From NCBI GenBank assembly GCA_905210905.1, contig CAJLYQ010000028.1, positions 1 through 21,971 on the forward strand: a stretch of 21,971 bases of DNA. Direction: 5' to 3'. The translations under genes and the position numbers were made by a program. The DNA comes from an uncultured Christensenella sp. GTDB lineage: Bacteria > Bacillota > Clostridia > Christensenellales > DTU072. Below, in pieces: positions 7,245 through 15,265 of the stretch (within the stretch, counting starts at the first letter, position 1; each line of letters begins with the position of its first letter). The notes below the pieces were generated by a model, which was not told the origin of the DNA, did not search any database, and saw only the letters and a list, made by a program, of their open reading frames with translations.

Positions 7245-7272
7245 AAAGCCGCTTAATCTAAAGCGGCTTTTT
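7245..7272 (+). terminator. Intrinsic terminator of the nrd operon (probably bidirectional)
   Basis: AAAGCCGCTT (7245-7254) pairs exactly with AAGCGGCTTT (7261-7270) around a 6-nt loop and runs into a T tract. It sits between the convergent flavoprotein and galM genes, and the minus strand also has T-rich flanking sequence. Confidence 0.9.
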
Positions 7273-7305
7273 CATATTTTTTCGTATTTTGCTTATATAT
7301 CGGTT

Positions 7306-8346
7306 TTACTTTTCTACCGAGAAAACGTATTCTGTAACGGAACTGAATTTTTCGCCTTTTTTAAGGGTAATCGACGGAAAAGTCGGTACGTTGCAAGCGT
7401 TGGGGTATCCTTGCGTTTCTAGACACAAAGTTGACTGTTTAGGCAACCGTATTCTTGTAGGAAGAGTCCCGTCAAGGAAGTTTCCTGTATACAACTGTAC
7501 GCACGGTCTGTCGGTATAGACTTCCATTACCCTGCCGGATTTATGCGAAATCGCTCTTGCGCAAAGTTCTTTACCGTCGCATTTTTTATCGATAACGTAG
7601 TTAAAATCGTATCCGCCGTGAGCGTTTTCGAAATACTTATGCGGTGCGTTTATATCTTTTCCGATAGTTTTCGGCGTGGAAAAATCGAAGGCGGTTCCGG
7701 TTATATCCGCTATATCTCCGTGGCAGATAAGTTCGTCGTCGGACTCGGTCAGACGGTGAGAGTTAAGGTACAGTTCGGTGTCGAGTATGCTCTTGAAATC
7801 GCCGTCGAGATTAAAGTAAGCGTGGTTGGTGGGGTTAAACACGGTGTCTTCGTCGCAAGTTGCGTCGTAGCGGATTCCGAGTGCGTTTTCATCGGACAAA
7901 GTGTAGGTCACGGTAAGGCTCAGCGTGCCGGGATACCCTTCTTCGCCGTCGGGCGAAACGTAGGTAAGGCGCAATTCGTTGCCGTTTTCGTCGGGAACGG
8001 ACGCGGTAAAAATTCTGCTGTCGAATCCGACTTTGCCGCCGTGCAGACAGTTTTTCGCGTCGTTTACGAAAAGTTTATATTCTTTTCCGTTGAGAGTAAA
8101 ACGCGCGTTTCCGATACGGTTCACCGTTCTGCCGATGATCGCGTTGAAATACGGATTTTCTCCCCTGTATCCTTCGGGCGAATCGAACCCTGCGACGACG
8201 TCCGCAAAAACGCCGTTTTTATCGGGAACAACCAGTCTGTGAATACGCGCCCCAAAAGTGATAACGTCGGCGTAAAGGCCGTTTTTGTTGGTTATACGGT
8301 AAGTTTCTATGCCGGTTTCGGTTTTTTCTATAAGTTTAACGCTCAT
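7306..8346 (-). CDS. galM: Aldose 1-epimerase (mutarotase)
   Basis: The enzyme interconverts alpha and beta anomers of galactose/glucose in the cytoplasm. The protein has 346 residues, the usual length. Family motifs are all present: FGARIHRLVVPD near the start, GRTVNRIGNARF (72-83), the substrate-binding LHGG (101-104, H101), catalytic acid H175 in NPTNHAYFNLDG, D247 in GGYDFNY, and the catalytic base E310 in LCLETQGYPN. I chose ATG 8346 because GGAG lies 8 nt upstream; the in-frame ATGs at 8361 and 8355 overlap that site. It stands alone, with its own promoter (8377-8405). No other Leloir-pathway genes are nearby. Confidence 0.95.
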   Translation of the reverse strand: MSVKLIEKTETGIETYRITNKNGLYADVITFGARIHRLVVPDKNGVFADVVAGFDSPEGYRGENPYFNAIIGRTVNRIGNARFTLNGKEYKLFVNDAKNCLHGGKVGFDSRIFTASVPDENGNELRLTYVSPDGEEGYPGTLSLTVTYTLSDENALGIRYDATCDEDTVFNPTNHAYFNLDGDFKSILDTELYLNSHRLTESDDELICHGDIADITGTAFDFSTPKTIGKDINAPHKYFENAHGGYDFNYVIDKKCDGKELCARAISHKSGRVMEVYTDRPCVQLYTGNFLDGTLPTRIRLPKQSTLCLETQGYPNACNVPTFPSITLKKGEKFSSVTEYVFSVEK

Positions 8347-8376
8347 TGATAACATCTCCATTTTAGTTTTTCTTTA

Positions 8377-8405
8377 ATTATACCACGATTTATGCGCGAT
8401 TACAA
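8377..8405 (-). promoter_or_regulatory. Promoter of galM
   Basis: On the minus strand TTGTAA (8405-8400), a 17-bp spacer and TATAAT (8382-8377) form a good vegetative promoter. Transcription would start near 8370, about 24 nt before the ATG at 8346. Confidence 0.65.
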
Positions 8406-8460
8406 TACGAAATCCCGTCTTCTCTCGGTTGCGGCGGCTCTCGTCCGACATTTTGGGGTA

Positions 8461-8489
8461 TTGTAATAACGGCGTTTTTATGTTACTAT
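8461..8489 (+). promoter_or_regulatory. Candidate promoter of the large lipoprotein gene
   Basis: TTGTAA (8461-8466) and TACTAT (8484-8489) are 17 bp apart, upstream of a GGAG ribosome binding site (8524-8527) and the ATG at 8532. The surrounding TATA-rich tract offers other -10 hexamers, so the exact element is uncertain. Confidence 0.35.
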
Positions 8490-8531
8490 ATAGTATATTT
8501 ATATAAAATAACGCTCTGCGACGGAGAAAAT

Positions 8532-11500
8532 ATGAAAAAGAAAATTTTATCGGCGGTTTTTGTCTTGCTCACCCTTTTGTGTTCGGTTGCGCTTTTCGCT
8601 TGTTCTCAAACGGCGATTAACGAAGATATTATCGGCACGTATTACAAAATCACGGCGGACGGCGCGAGCGATACCCTCAGATGGATAGAACTCAAAGAAA
8701 ACGGACGGTTTTCGAACGAAACCAAACTCAGCGGAAGTTACGTCGTCAAGGGCGAAAAAATAACCTTAACCGCCGCAGGCGAAAAAACGCTTGTCGGAAC
8801 GGTAATCAAAGGGGAAATCAAACTCGAAAGCGGCGAAGTTTTTTGCAAAGAAGGCGTTACTCCGTCCGACTTCGCGCCCAAAGAAGACGTTTATTTTACG
8901 GTAAGTTTCGACTCTGACGGCGGCACTGCTGTTGCGCCTAAGAGCGTAAAAAACGGTTCTCGCGTTGCCGAACCCGAAACTCCGACCAAAGACGGCTACG
9001 TTTTTTACGGTTGGTACACCGACCGAACCTACCGCACCGTTTGGAATTTTAAGACGATGCTGATTGAAAGCGACCTGACCGTTTACGCTCGTTTCGTGCC
9101 CGAACAAGGCAAAATCACGTCTTTCGTCGCGGGCGAAGGAGAAGACGCGATCGAAGGCAAAATCGACGGAGAAAACATACTTTTCGTAGCGGAAAAAGGA
9201 ACCGAACAAATCGACCTTACGCAAGGCATAACCCTTAACGACGAAGGCGAAATCCGCATTTATTCGGACAAAAAAGCGCAAAAAGAAATAAAAAACAAAA
9301 TCCTTACCTTAAGCGACGGCAACAACGCGTTCTATATAAAAACGCAATCGAAGGACGGCAAACAATCGTATTTTTACACGCTTAACGCGCACAGAAAATA
9401 CGACGTCGAAATAACGTGTTACTTCGACGAAGCGAGCCTTACTCCCCTTTCCGTGCTGACGGCAACCACCTATACCGAACTTCAATCCGACTTTTTCGAC
9501 GGAATAAGCGTAACGGGCTATGAAATTCTAGGTTGGACGGACAAACACGGCAACAACGTAAAACTCGGCGAAAACGGCACGATTTTTACGGAAAAAACCA
9601 CGCTTTACGCTCTTACCGAACCCAACGAATACACGCTTAGTTACGACGCCGACGGCGGAAAAACGAAAGGCGAAACGAAAAAAGTGCGTTTCGACTCCGA
9701 CTACTCGCTCGAAGTGCCTTATCTCGAAGGGTACTCGTTTAAGGGTTGGACGATCGGCGAAACCTTCGTCACCGACGAATTCGGCAAAAGCCTTGCCCCT
9801 TACTCTCTTACTTCGGACGAAACGGTCAAAGCCGTTTACGAAATAAACTCTTACTACGTATTCGTAAACAACGACGACGACGCCGCCAAGGTCGTATATT
9901 CGGGCAAGATCGGCACCGGGAAAGTCGTGTACAACTATAACGACGGAACGAACCGTGAAAGCGACGAACTTATCTACCCCGTACCCGAAAAGGACGGATA
10001 TATCTTCGGAGGTTGGTTTATTAACGCCGACTGCAGCGGCGAGCCGTACGCTTTCGACGAAGAAATCGACAAGAAAACCGTCTTGTACGCAAAGTGGGTA
10101 TCCGTCGGCTCGGCAAAAAGCCTTACCGCCGTTAAGAAAACCGCCGTATCGGTTTCTTCCCCCGCAGGCGAAAAAGAATACTACGCTTTTCTGCCCTTAA
10201 CGGACGATTCCGACAAGATCGATTTTCTCGGAGCGTTCCCGTTTATCGCGCATATATACGACGAAGAAAAAAATCTTCTCGCCTCTTCTTTAAGCGGAGC
10301 GGACGGACTGTCGTACGAATTCGAACGCAATAAACTCTACTATATCCGTTTTGTAGGCGAATTCCGCGAAGGGAACACCGAAATCAAAATAAACGGAACC
10401 CAAACGCCCGAAATAAGCGGCGAAATCATCAATCAAAAAGTCAACTTTTCCGAAAGCGTAACCGTGACCGTCGTTCCCCTTTCTTCCCCGTACGTCTGGC
10501 TCGGCTGGTACGTCGGCAACGAGAAAGTAAGCGAAGAAAACGACTATTCTTACACGTTTGACGTGCCGTCAAGCGACGTTGTTCTCACTGCGAAATGGGC
10601 AAAAATAACGGCTTCGCCGTCCGACGAAAACGCAGGAAAAACGAGCGTTTCTCAAAAAACACTTCTCGTCGGCGACGAAGTGACGGTGAATAGCAAAACT
10701 CTCGACGGATACGTTTGGGTCGGTTGGTTCAACGGCGACGAAAAGTTGAGCGCGGATTATTCCTATACTTTCACCGCAACGGCGGACGGAGCGGACCTTA
10801 CCGCAAAATGGATTAAAGTTTCTTTGATAAACTCCGACGAAAAAGCAGGCTCGATAAATTCCACCGACGAATTAAAACTCGTTGCCGGCGAACTTTTTAC
10901 CGCAACCGCCGCAGGCAACGACGGTTACGTTTTCGTCGGTTGGTTTATAAACAACGAAAAAGTGAGCGAAAAAGAAAGTTTTTCTTACGCTTTCGTTCTT
11001 CCCGAAGAAAATCTGAAAATTACCGCGCGGTGGTGTTCGGTTACCGTAATAAGTTCGGACGAAACCCTCGGCAAAGTCGAATTTATCTCGGACAAAGCGT
11101 TTTATTCCGGGGAAGAAGTCAGCGTAACCGCCGTGGGCAACACGTTTGACGACGCGCCCGGCAAAAACGAGTATTACGGCGCGGTCTGGCTCGGTTGGTT
11201 TATCGGCGAAGAAAAAGTCAGCGAAGAAAACTCCTTTACTTACGTTTTCGCTATGCCCGAAAGCAATCTCGAACTCGTCGCGAAGTGGGCTAAAATCACT
11301 CTCAACAAGAATTGCGACGGCGGAGAAATCGCTTTACCTAATAAGGTTTTCGTTGACGGCGAAGAAGTCGAAGTTACCGCTACGGTAAAAAACAACTTCG
11401 CCTGGCTCGGTTTTTACGACGAAAACGGCGTTCTCGGCGAAGACAATGAAAAACTTTCGTACGCGTTTTCGGCGCAAAATGCCACGATTACGGCGACCTG

Positions 11501-12836
11501 GACGGACTTAGGCATTGACCGCAACGATCCCGACGCGGGCGAAATCGTTCTTCCCGACAGACCGCTTACGCTCGGCGAAGAAATCGCCGTAAGCGTTACG
11601 ACCAACGACGGATACGCTTTTCTCGGTTTTTACGATGGCGACGAAAGAATCAGCGGAGAAAGTTCTCTTACTCTTACCGTTAATTCCGAGCCTTACTCCT
11701 ACGTCGCTAAATGGGCGCGCGACGATACGGCGGCTATATCGAAAAACATAAACGGCGGAATCGTAAGTTCTTCTTCGCACGAAAAACAACTCACGCTCGA
11801 AGCGATCGTTTATCCCGGCTACGGCTGGCTCGGTTGGTTCGTCGGCGAAAAGAAAATCAGCGACGGCTCGGATTTGACCGTAACCGGGCCTTATCCCGAA
11901 AACAAAACGGTTTACACGGCGAAGTTCGTCAAGTGCCGCGCTCACGTTTTCGGCGAAAACTGCGTTTGCACGGTTTGCGGACTTACCGTCCACGACGAGT
12001 CGGATTGTTACTGCTCCCGTTGCGGCAAAGCGATGCACGTCGAGCAAAGCGGCGGATACTGCCGTCACTCGGACGAAATTTATATGGGGTTCTATCCTCA
12101 AACGCAAGTTACCGACGTAATTACCCTTTCTTATCTTAACTACGCGTCCGAAGCGGACACGCTTAACGGTTGGACTTCGTTCGGTTTCAAGGCAAACGGC
12201 ATAGCGAGCGATTACGCTTTTTATAAGGACGTAGTCGCCGGCAACGACCGCTATCGCGGCGTTTACTTCACGAAATACAGACCGCACAACGACTCCTACG
12301 ACGCCATCGCGTCGAACTCCAACATGGGCGACAACGGATATTCCGTCGGCACGGTGTACTGGTTCAAGTACGAACCCGTCAAATGGACGGTGATTGCCAC
12401 GGACGAAAACTTCGGTTTAGCGGCGATAATTCCCGAACTCGTTCTCGCTTGCGGCAACTTCGATTCGCTTAACGATTGGTTCGTCGAAAACTTCGCGCCC
12501 GTAGCCTTCGATCAAAGGGTATCGGAAGTGTTCGGCTCGGACCTTTACGAATTCGTAAACACCCTGCCGCTTTCCGTAGCGACTGACAAAAACTACGGAT
12601 ACGACGCCGACCCGAAACGGCAGGACGAAAAAAGGGTTAAGTCCGGGACGGACTACGCAAAAGCGCTCGGCTTGTTCGTAAACGGCAAAACCGCCGCGTC
12701 GAGTTGGATAATCGGAGATAAAGGCGAAAAAATAACGGTAGTACAAAGCGACGGTTCGATAATCGAAAAAGACGCCGACGACGCAGACTGCGGCATAGTG
12801 CCGGTATTACTGATTAAGTTAAAAACCGATAAGTAA
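8532..12836 (+). CDS. Large InlB-repeat surface lipoprotein with cysteine knuckle and C-terminal DUF6273-like domain
   Basis: This is a 1434-residue secreted lipoprotein. A signal peptide ends in the lipobox LFAC, so C24 would be lipidated. About 30-110 is a small beta-rich domain (IIGTYYK, SGSYVVKGEKITLT). A classical InlB/Flg_new repeat follows (FDSDGGT, GYVFYGWYTD). Next comes a cadherin-like beta domain ending YFYTLNAHRKY, then more repeats with GYEILGW, GYSFKGW and GYIFGGWF. Seven shorter tandem repeats occupy about 622-1135. A cysteine cluster follows (CVCTVCG and CYCSRCG, about 1135-1180), possibly zinc-binding. The C-terminal 240 residues (YEPVKWTVI, LNDWFVENF, CGIVPVLLI) resemble DUF6273 domains of clostridial surface proteins. 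There is no LPXTG or transmembrane anchor. The likely role is adhesion or cell-surface binding; the ligand is unknown. The start is fixed by GGAG and the signal peptide. Confidence 0.85.
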   Translation: MKKKILSAVFVLLTLLCSVALFACSQTAINEDIIGTYYKITADGASDTLRWIELKENGRFSNETKLSGSYVVKGEKITLTAAGEKTLVGTVIKGEIKLESGEVFCKEGVTPSDFAPKEDVYFTVSFDSDGGTAVAPKSVKNGSRVAEPETPTKDGYVFYGWYTDRTYRTVWNFKTMLIESDLTVYARFVPEQGKITSFVAGEGEDAIEGKIDGENILFVAEKGTEQIDLTQGITLNDEGEIRIYSDKKAQKEIKNKILTLSDGNNAFYIKTQSKDGKQSYFYTLNAHRKYDVEITCYFDEASLTPLSVLTATTYTELQSDFFDGISVTGYEILGWTDKHGNNVKLGENGTIFTEKTTLYALTEPNEYTLSYDADGGKTKGETKKVRFDSDYSLEVPYLEGYSFKGWTIGETFVTDEFGKSLAPYSLTSDETVKAVYEINSYYVFVNNDDDAAKVVYSGKIGTGKVVYNYNDGTNRESDELIYPVPEKDGYIFGGWFINADCSGEPYAFDEEIDKKTVLYAKWVSVGSAKSLTAVKKTAVSVSSPAGEKEYYAFLPLTDDSDKIDFLGAFPFIAHIYDEEKNLLASSLSGADGLSYEFERNKLYYIRFVGEFREGNTEIKINGTQTPEISGEIINQKVNFSESVTVTVVPLSSPYVWLGWYVGNEKVSEENDYSYTFDVPSSDVVLTAKWAKITASPSDENAGKTSVSQKTLLVGDEVTVNSKTLDGYVWVGWFNGDEKLSADYSYTFTATADGADLTAKWIKVSLINSDEKAGSINSTDELKLVAGELFTATAAGNDGYVFVGWFINNEKVSEKESFSYAFVLPEENLKITARWCSVTVISSDETLGKVEFISDKAFYSGEEVSVTAVGNTFDDAPGKNEYYGAVWLGWFIGEEKVSEENSFTYVFAMPESNLELVAKWAKITLNKNCDGGEIALPNKVFVDGEEVEVTATVKNNFAWLGFYDENGVLGEDNEKLSYAFSAQNATITATWTDLGIDRNDPDAGEIVLPDRPLTLGEEIAVSVTTNDGYAFLGFYDGDERISGESSLTLTVNSEPYSYVAKWARDDTAAISKNINGGIVSSSSHEKQLTLEAIVYPGYGWLGWFVGEKKISDGSDLTVTGPYPENKTVYTAKFVKCRAHVFGENCVCTVCGLTVHDESDCYCSRCGKAMHVEQSGGYCRHSDEIYMGFYPQTQVTDVITLSYLNYASEADTLNGWTSFGFKANGIASDYAFYKDVVAGNDRYRGVYFTKYRPHNDSYDAIASNSNMGDNGYSVGTVYWFKYEPVKWTVIATDENFGLAAIIPELVLACGNFDSLNDWFVENFAPVAFDQRVSEVFGSDLYEFVNTLPLSVATDKNYGYDADPKRQDEKRVKSGTDYAKALGLFVNGKTAASSWIIGDKGEKITVVQSDGSIIEKDADDADCGIVPVLLIKLKTDK
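10396..11937 (+). repeat. Seven tandem GW-type repeats of about 71 residues in the lipoprotein
   Basis: Each unit has an aromatic-rich core such as YVWLGWYVG, YVWVGWFNG, YVFVGWFIN, VWLGWFIG, FAWLGFYDE, YAFLGFYDG or YGWLGWFVG, and ends in an AKW-like strand. Unit ends fall near 10608, 10820, 11043, 11298, 11510, 11724 and 11937, so the period is about 212 bp with one longer unit. Units 1, 3 and 4 share the EKVSE-type insert. The units are diverged in DNA sequence, so they are old duplications rather than a recent expansion. Confidence 0.8.
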
Positions 12837-12851
12837 AAACGAAAAATTATA

Positions 12852-13436
12852 TTAAGAAACCGTCGGAAACCGCTTTTTCAGGCGGTTTCCTGTTATATAC
12901 GCAAAAATAAGTTTTACCGCGTCGAAGGGCACGAAGGGCAAAACGCACGCAAACAAGGCGTATTTTACCGTAACGGTTTGCGTTTTGCTCGTCACGAAAA
13001 CGAACCAAAGCGTTCCGAAAACGTACAATAAAATAAGTCCTGCGACTGCGGCGATTACTTTTACGGAGTTCTTCTCTCCGAAAATTTTCGTTGCCGCCCA
13101 AAACGATACGGCAAGCAGGAAAAACCCTGCTATATATCCCCCGGTTGCGCCGGCGAGCGCGCCTATCCCGCCCTTAAACCCGGAAAAAATCGGCGCGCCG
13201 AACGCTCCGAGCAGAACGTAGCACGTTACGGCAACCGTTCCCCTTTTTCCGCCTAAAAAGAATAATGCGAAAAACACGCCGAACGTTTGCAAAGTAAACG
13301 GCACCGGCGCCGGAACGGTGATAAACGAGCATACCGAAATAAGCGCGACGCAAAGGGCGATAAACGCAACGTCCCTTACCGCAAACGCGCTTTTCTTTTT
13401 ACTTGCTTTCGATACCGTTTTTTTACTTTCTTCCAC
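12852..13436 (-). CDS. bioY: BioY-family biotin transporter S-component
   Basis: This integral membrane protein is the biotin-binding subunit of an energy-coupling-factor transporter. It has 194 residues, the family's usual length, with about six hydrophobic segments after a basic N-terminus. The conserved BioY pattern is visible: VPAPVPFTLQTFGVFFA, then GGKRGT, GAFGAPIFSGFKGGIGALAG and ATGGYIAGF. The energising EcfA/EcfT genes are not nearby, so it would share a common module or work alone. The start is uncertain: GTG 13436 is the only start codon in frame before the first helix, its GGAG lies directly against it, and a TATAAA 8 nt upstream suggests a nearly leaderless mRNA. It is separated from the upstream ABC operon by a terminator at 13481-13509. 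I see no BirA-type operator. Confidence 0.9.
   Translation of the reverse strand: MEESKKTVSKASKKKSAFAVRDVAFIALCVALISVCSFITVPAPVPFTLQTFGVFFALFFLGGKRGTVAVTCYVLLGAFGAPIFSGFKGGIGALAGATGGYIAGFFLLAVSFWAATKIFGEKNSVKVIAAVAGLILLYVFGTLWFVFVTSKTQTVTVKYALFACVLPFVPFDAVKLIFAYITGNRLKKRFPTVS
12865..12890. terminator. Hairpin between convergent lipoprotein and bioY genes
   Basis: GGAAACCGC (12865-12873) and GCGGTTTCC (12882-12890) form a perfect 9-bp stem with an 8-nt loop. It lies inside the last codons of bioY and 29 bp after the lipoprotein stop. Neither side has a clean T-run, though the minus strand becomes T-rich at about 12850-12840. It may end transcription of one or both genes; the overlap with bioY coding sequence is unusual. 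Confidence 0.45.
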
Positions 13437-13480
13437 TCCGCCATTTTATATTTTTTTAACGGAAAAGTAAAACGTTTTTC

Positions 13481-13509
13481 AAAAAAAACGCAACCGCAAA
13501 AGCGACTGC
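13481..13509 (-). terminator. Intrinsic terminator of the glycosyltransferase/ABC exporter operon
   Basis: On the minus strand GCAGTCGC (13509-13502), loop TTTT and GCGGTTGC (13497-13490) form an 8-bp stem with two G-T wobble pairs, followed by a run of eight T (13488-13481). It lies 26 bp after the stop of the second ABC gene and isolates bioY. Confidence 0.8.
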
Positions 13510-13534
13510 GCCCGAAAATTTATTCTTAATCGGT

Positions 13535-15265
13535 CTAGACGATCGAACCGTAATAAAGGTCTTTATAAAATCCGCCTTTGTTAAGAAGTTCTTCGTGGGT
13601 GCCGCTGTCCACGACGTTGCCGTCTTTCATTACGAGAATAAGATCGGCGTGTTTGACGGTGGACAGTCTGTGCGCCACGACGAAACTCGTCTTTCCGTCC
13701 ATAAGCAAATCAAACGCTTTGTTTATTTTTACTTCCGTCATAACGTCCACCGCGCTCGTCGCTTCGTCAAGGATAAGCATTCTCGGTTTGCTCAGCATTA
13801 CTCTCGTTATACACAGAAGTTGCTTTTCGCCCTGCGACAGACTTTCGTCGCTTATCTCGGTGTCGAGCCCTTTGCTCATTCTCGAAATAAACCCGTCGGA
13901 TTTGCATATTTTTGCCGCTTTTAGTATCTCTTCGTCGGGAATATCGCTACCCAAAGTAAGGTTTTCTCTTACCGTCGCTTTTCTTATCCAACTCTCTTGA
14001 AGAACCATTCCGTAACTGTCTCTTAGCGACTTTCTTGTTGCGCTTTTTATGTTTATACCGTCTACGTCGATTTCTCCTTCGTCCACGTCGTAGAACCGCA
14101 TAAGCAAGTTAATCAGCGTGGTTTTGCCGCAACCGGTAGGTCCGACGATCGCCACGTGTTTTCCTTTTTCTACGGACAAATTAAAGTCTTTGATAAGTTC
14201 TCTCGATTTATCGTAGGAAAAATAAACGTCTTTAATCTCGACTTTGCCTTCGCCGTCGATGACAAGTCCGCCTTCGTCCGACGGTTCTTCTTCGGTGTCG
14301 AGAAGTGCGAAAATGCGGTTTGCGCCCACTGCGGAAGACTGAAGTTCGCTGATGACGCCGGATATTTCGTTAAAGGGTTTTGCGTACTGACTTGCGTAGT
14401 TAAGCAAACACGTCAGCGCGCCGGCGGTTATCGCTCCGCCTATGGAAATCACGTTCGCCGCGCGCAGTCCGCCCACGAGTGCGACAGCCGCGTACACGAA
14501 AGCGTTTATAAACCTCGTCGTGGGGTTCGTAAACGAAGAAAAGAACATCGCTCCGTGCGCGGTTTTGGTGAGTTTTTCATCGAGAGAAGCAAATTTTTCT
14601 TCCATATTTTTCTCTTGCGAGTAGGCTTTTACGGTTTTGCAATTCCCTACGGTTTCTTCGATAAAAGTCGTTGCGTCGGCTTTGAGTTTTGCCTGCATAG
14701 CAAACTTTTTGCGAGTTCTTCCGGTAATGAACTTTGCGCTGAGAAGGGACGCCGGGGTAAGCGCGATGACGATTAAAGCGACTATCGGATTGTACACGAT
14801 CATCATTATTATCGTGCCGATTATCGTTACTCCGCCGGTAAAAAGTTGCGTAAAAGCAAGTAAAAGTCCGTCCGACAACGCTTCCGCGTCCGCTATCATA
14901 CTGCTCACAATCTCTCCCGACGGTTTCGCGTCGAAATATCCGAGCGGTATGCGTTGCATCTTAGCAATTATGTCGTTACGCATATTCATTACGGCAAAAA
15001 ACGCTATACGGTTGTTGACGAGTCCCTGAACGTATTGCGCAATCGTCGCCCCTGCGGCAAGTCCGCCGAGCAACCCCTGATATAAACCGAGCGCGGAAAA
15101 ATCGACGGCGTTTTTCCCGACGAACAAGTCCACGATTTTACCTACGTAAACCGGCACGAGAAGTGCGCAAACGGCGTACGCCGCCGAGCAAACCAGCCCC
15201 AAAACCAGCATAAGCGAATGCGGTTTTATATATTTCCATATTCTTTTAAGCGGTAGACGTTTCAT
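13535..15265 (-). CDS. ABC exporter half-transporter, subunit with the catalytic Walker B glutamate
   Basis: This type IV ABC exporter half (576 residues) has six membrane helices (about 12-310) and an ATPase domain. Walker A is GPTGCGKT (375-382), Walker B ends in D500 with catalytic E501 (MLILDEATSAVD), and the H-loop has H532 (VVAHR). Its signature is deviant, LSQGEKQ (476-482) instead of LSGGQ. The partner gene 15262-16977 has the opposite pattern, so the two should form a heterodimer with one consensus and one degenerate ATP site, as in TM287/288 or BmrCD. I chose ATG 15265, which overlaps the upstream stop as ATGA and follows a GGGTGG ribosome binding site; a longer start at 15322 is unlikely. 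The substrate is unknown: drug, lipid or glycolipid. Confidence 0.9.
   Translation of the reverse strand: MKRLPLKRIWKYIKPHSLMLVLGLVCSAAYAVCALLVPVYVGKIVDLFVGKNAVDFSALGLYQGLLGGLAAGATIAQYVQGLVNNRIAFFAVMNMRNDIIAKMQRIPLGYFDAKPSGEIVSSMIADAEALSDGLLLAFTQLFTGGVTIIGTIIMMIVYNPIVALIVIALTPASLLSAKFITGRTRKKFAMQAKLKADATTFIEETVGNCKTVKAYSQEKNMEEKFASLDEKLTKTAHGAMFFSSFTNPTTRFINAFVYAAVALVGGLRAANVISIGGAITAGALTCLLNYASQYAKPFNEISGVISELQSSAVGANRIFALLDTEEEPSDEGGLVIDGEGKVEIKDVYFSYDKSRELIKDFNLSVEKGKHVAIVGPTGCGKTTLINLLMRFYDVDEGEIDVDGINIKSATRKSLRDSYGMVLQESWIRKATVRENLTLGSDIPDEEILKAAKICKSDGFISRMSKGLDTEISDESLSQGEKQLLCITRVMLSKPRMLILDEATSAVDVMTEVKINKAFDLLMDGKTSFVVAHRLSTVKHADLILVMKDGNVVDSGTHEELLNKGGFYKDLYYGSIV

Noticed and set aside
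10396..11937. Repetitive stretch as a possible CRISPR array or DNA satellite
   Set aside because: The periodicity exists at the protein level only, units are about 212 bp and diverged, and there are no short identical direct repeats with unique spacers.
11508..12287. A 259-codon open frame antisense to the lipoprotein gene
   Set aside because: The sense strand carries clear repeats and domains; the antisense product has no motif or start signal.
13437..13534. Biotin riboswitch or BirA operator before bioY
   Set aside because: The interval is mostly a terminator and an AT-rich promoter; I see no long dyad resembling a BirA site and no conserved riboswitch structure.
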